Origin: Verrucomicrobiota bacterium
GTDB taxonomy: Bacteria; Verrucomicrobiota; Verrucomicrobiia; Limisphaerales; UBA1100
DNA length: 7,637 nucleotides
Assembly: GCA_015660155.1 (NCBI GenBank)
Contig: DQLO01000173.1
Span: forward strand, 1 to 7,637
Direction of reading: 5' to 3'
Shown: piece after piece, positions 6,615-7,637 of the stretch
Layout: each line of letters starts with the position of its first letter
Numbering within the stretch: position 1 is the first letter of the stretch
Notes under the pieces: model-generated
Databases searched by the model: none
What the model was told of the DNA's origin: nothing
Seen by the model: only the letters and a program-made list of their open reading frames with translations
Translations under genes and position numbers: made by a program

Positions 6615-7604
6615 TTACACCGCCCGATTGAAAATCCAACTGAACTCTCGCGACTCTACTTTGGATTGGCGGCTCAGACTTCGCTCGGCCAATTTTGCAT
6701 AACGCGCGCCGAGTCGGCATAAATAATCCTGCGCCTCCGCCGCCTCACCGGTGAGGCCGGCCAAGTGCTCCACATCCCAGCGGCGGACGAGGTGCTTCAC
6801 AATCTCTGCGTAATGTTTCGCCGTGTACACGCCGAGTTGCTGCGCGACGGTGGAGAAACTTTCGAACAAGCCGGGGCCCGCGCCATCCTCCATCAGGTGC
6901 GAGGGCATCACGATTTGGTCGCGCATTAAATCGCGAAACGCCAGCACCGCGCCGTTGGGGTCTTGCTCGAAAATGTGCCCCATAAAATTTGTGTACGCTT
7001 TTTCATGGCGCGCTTCGTCCGTGGCGATGACGCGGCAAATGCCCTGCAAATGTTTGTCCCCCTCCGCGCGCGCGAGCTGGGCGACATTCTTGTGCGAAAT
7101 CTTGGTGGCCCGTTCCTGAAACGAGGTGTAAACAAATCCCTTGTACGGATCCTGCGCGGTACTGGGATCAAACCCGTTACGCAATAAATTTTGAATCGTC
7201 AGCTCCACCGCTCGCATATCCACGCGACCGGTGAGGTACAGATATTTGTTAAGCAAATCCCCGTGCCGATTTTCCTCCGCCGTCCAGCCGCGCGTCCATT
7301 GCGCCCAAGGGCTTTTGTCAGTGCCCGTTTTGTCGCCAATGCCCTCGAAGCCATTCAGCAATGATTGGTAAGTGGGCAGCGCCTCTTCCGTCACCATATC
7401 GCCCACCAACACCACCAGCACAGCATCGGACAATCCCATTGCGGGCTCGCGGAATTTTTCCATTCGCTCTGACCAATCTCCGGCAGTCAGATCCGGCAAC
7501 AAATCCTGCGGCTGCCAGCACTCCTCCAGTGAATCCAGCAACCCAAGCTGGCCGGAGACAAACCCCTCCATGCCCGCGATGACTTCCCGCTTTTGTGGAT
7601 TCAA
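6615..7604 (-). CDS. Acyl-[acyl-carrier-protein] desaturase (soluble diiron, plant FAB2-like)
   Basis: The 329-residue enzyme belongs to the soluble acyl-ACP desaturases, which use O2 and reduced ferredoxin to put a cis double bond (usually delta-9) into saturated acyl-ACP. It acts in the cytoplasm and has no signal peptide. All six diiron ligands are visible: E73 (TEEALPTYQ), E111 and H114 (WTAEENRHG), E164 (YTSFQERA), E197 and H200 (TDEARHE). The ligand spacings equal those of castor delta-9 desaturase (E105, E143, H146, E196, E229, H232, from memory). Long stretches match plant enzymes, including GDLLNKYLYL, CWQPQDLLPD, QLGVYTAKHYA, AQDYLCRL and the end FSWIF. The plant transit peptide and about 30 N-terminal residues are absent. 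The start is TTG 7604: an in-frame stop lies at 7635-7637, the next ATG (7571) would lose plant-conserved PQK, and AAAGAG sits 6 nt upstream of the TTG. TAATAT (7632-7637) may be a -10 box at the window edge. Co-transcription with the downstream operon is uncertain. Confidence 0.93.
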   Translation of the reverse strand: MNPQKREVIAGMEGFVSGQLGLLDSLEECWQPQDLLPDLTAGDWSERMEKFREPAMGLSDAVLVVLVGDMVTEEALPTYQSLLNGFEGIGDKTGTDKSPWAQWTRGWTAEENRHGDLLNKYLYLTGRVDMRAVELTIQNLLRNGFDPSTAQDPYKGFVYTSFQERATKISHKNVAQLARAEGDKHLQGICRVIATDEARHEKAYTNFMGHIFEQDPNGAVLAFRDLMRDQIVMPSHLMEDGAGPGLFESFSTVAQQLGVYTAKHYAEIVKHLVRRWDVEHLAGLTGEAAEAQDYLCRLGARYAKLAERSLSRQSKVESREFSWIFNRAV

Positions 7605-7637
7605 GTTTTGCTCTTTCGTTTTAAGTCCAAAATATTA

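Overview
The window most likely comes from a PVC-superphylum bacterium, probably a Verrucomicrobiota member (a planctomycete is possible). The main reason is the tandem set of a DUF1549/DUF1553 (PSCyt2/PSD1) protein, a Tat-exported DUF1501 protein and a WD40 protein, with a secreted ThuA-like protein next door; these families are hugely expanded in Verrucomicrobiota and Planctomycetota. Taxonomy is inferred from gene content only; no rRNA or other marker gene is present.

Layout. Positions 1-51 hold the last 16 codons of an unidentified plus-strand gene, followed by a small terminator-like hairpin. A plus-strand gene (143-1147) encodes a secreted ThuA-like protein. A strong bidirectional terminator (1156-1197) separates it from everything to the right, which is all on the minus strand. 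Read in the direction of transcription, the minus strand carries an acyl-ACP desaturase (7604-6615), a 102-nt spacer with a nested palindromic element, a 967-residue DUF1549/DUF1553 protein with one CxxCH motif and a coiled-coil insertion of about 405 residues (6512-3609), a 121-nt spacer, a DUF1501 protein (3487-2198) and, only 4 nt later, a seven-bladed WD40 protein (2193-1189).

How the genes may work together. The DUF1549/DUF1553, DUF1501 and WD40 genes form a probable operon. Their biochemical role is not established. In these phyla they travel together, often near sulfatases and polysaccharide genes, and the first two carry Sec- and Tat-type export signals respectively. The WD40 protein as encoded has no signal peptide, so it may stay in the cytoplasm. 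The desaturase is a separate metabolic function, O2-dependent introduction of a double bond into acyl-ACP. It matches plant plastid stearoyl-ACP desaturases closely, with all six diiron ligands at plant spacing, and one pocket residue suggests a preference for C16 rather than C18 acyl chains.

The most interesting points are the alanine-rich coiled coil that splits the DUF1553 domain, the plant-like desaturase with its predicted chain-length preference, the nested palindrome at 6532-6598, and the three-gene export-linked operon. I saw no tRNA, rRNA, CRISPR array, insertion sequence or riboswitch. No spacer between genes exceeds 300 nt.
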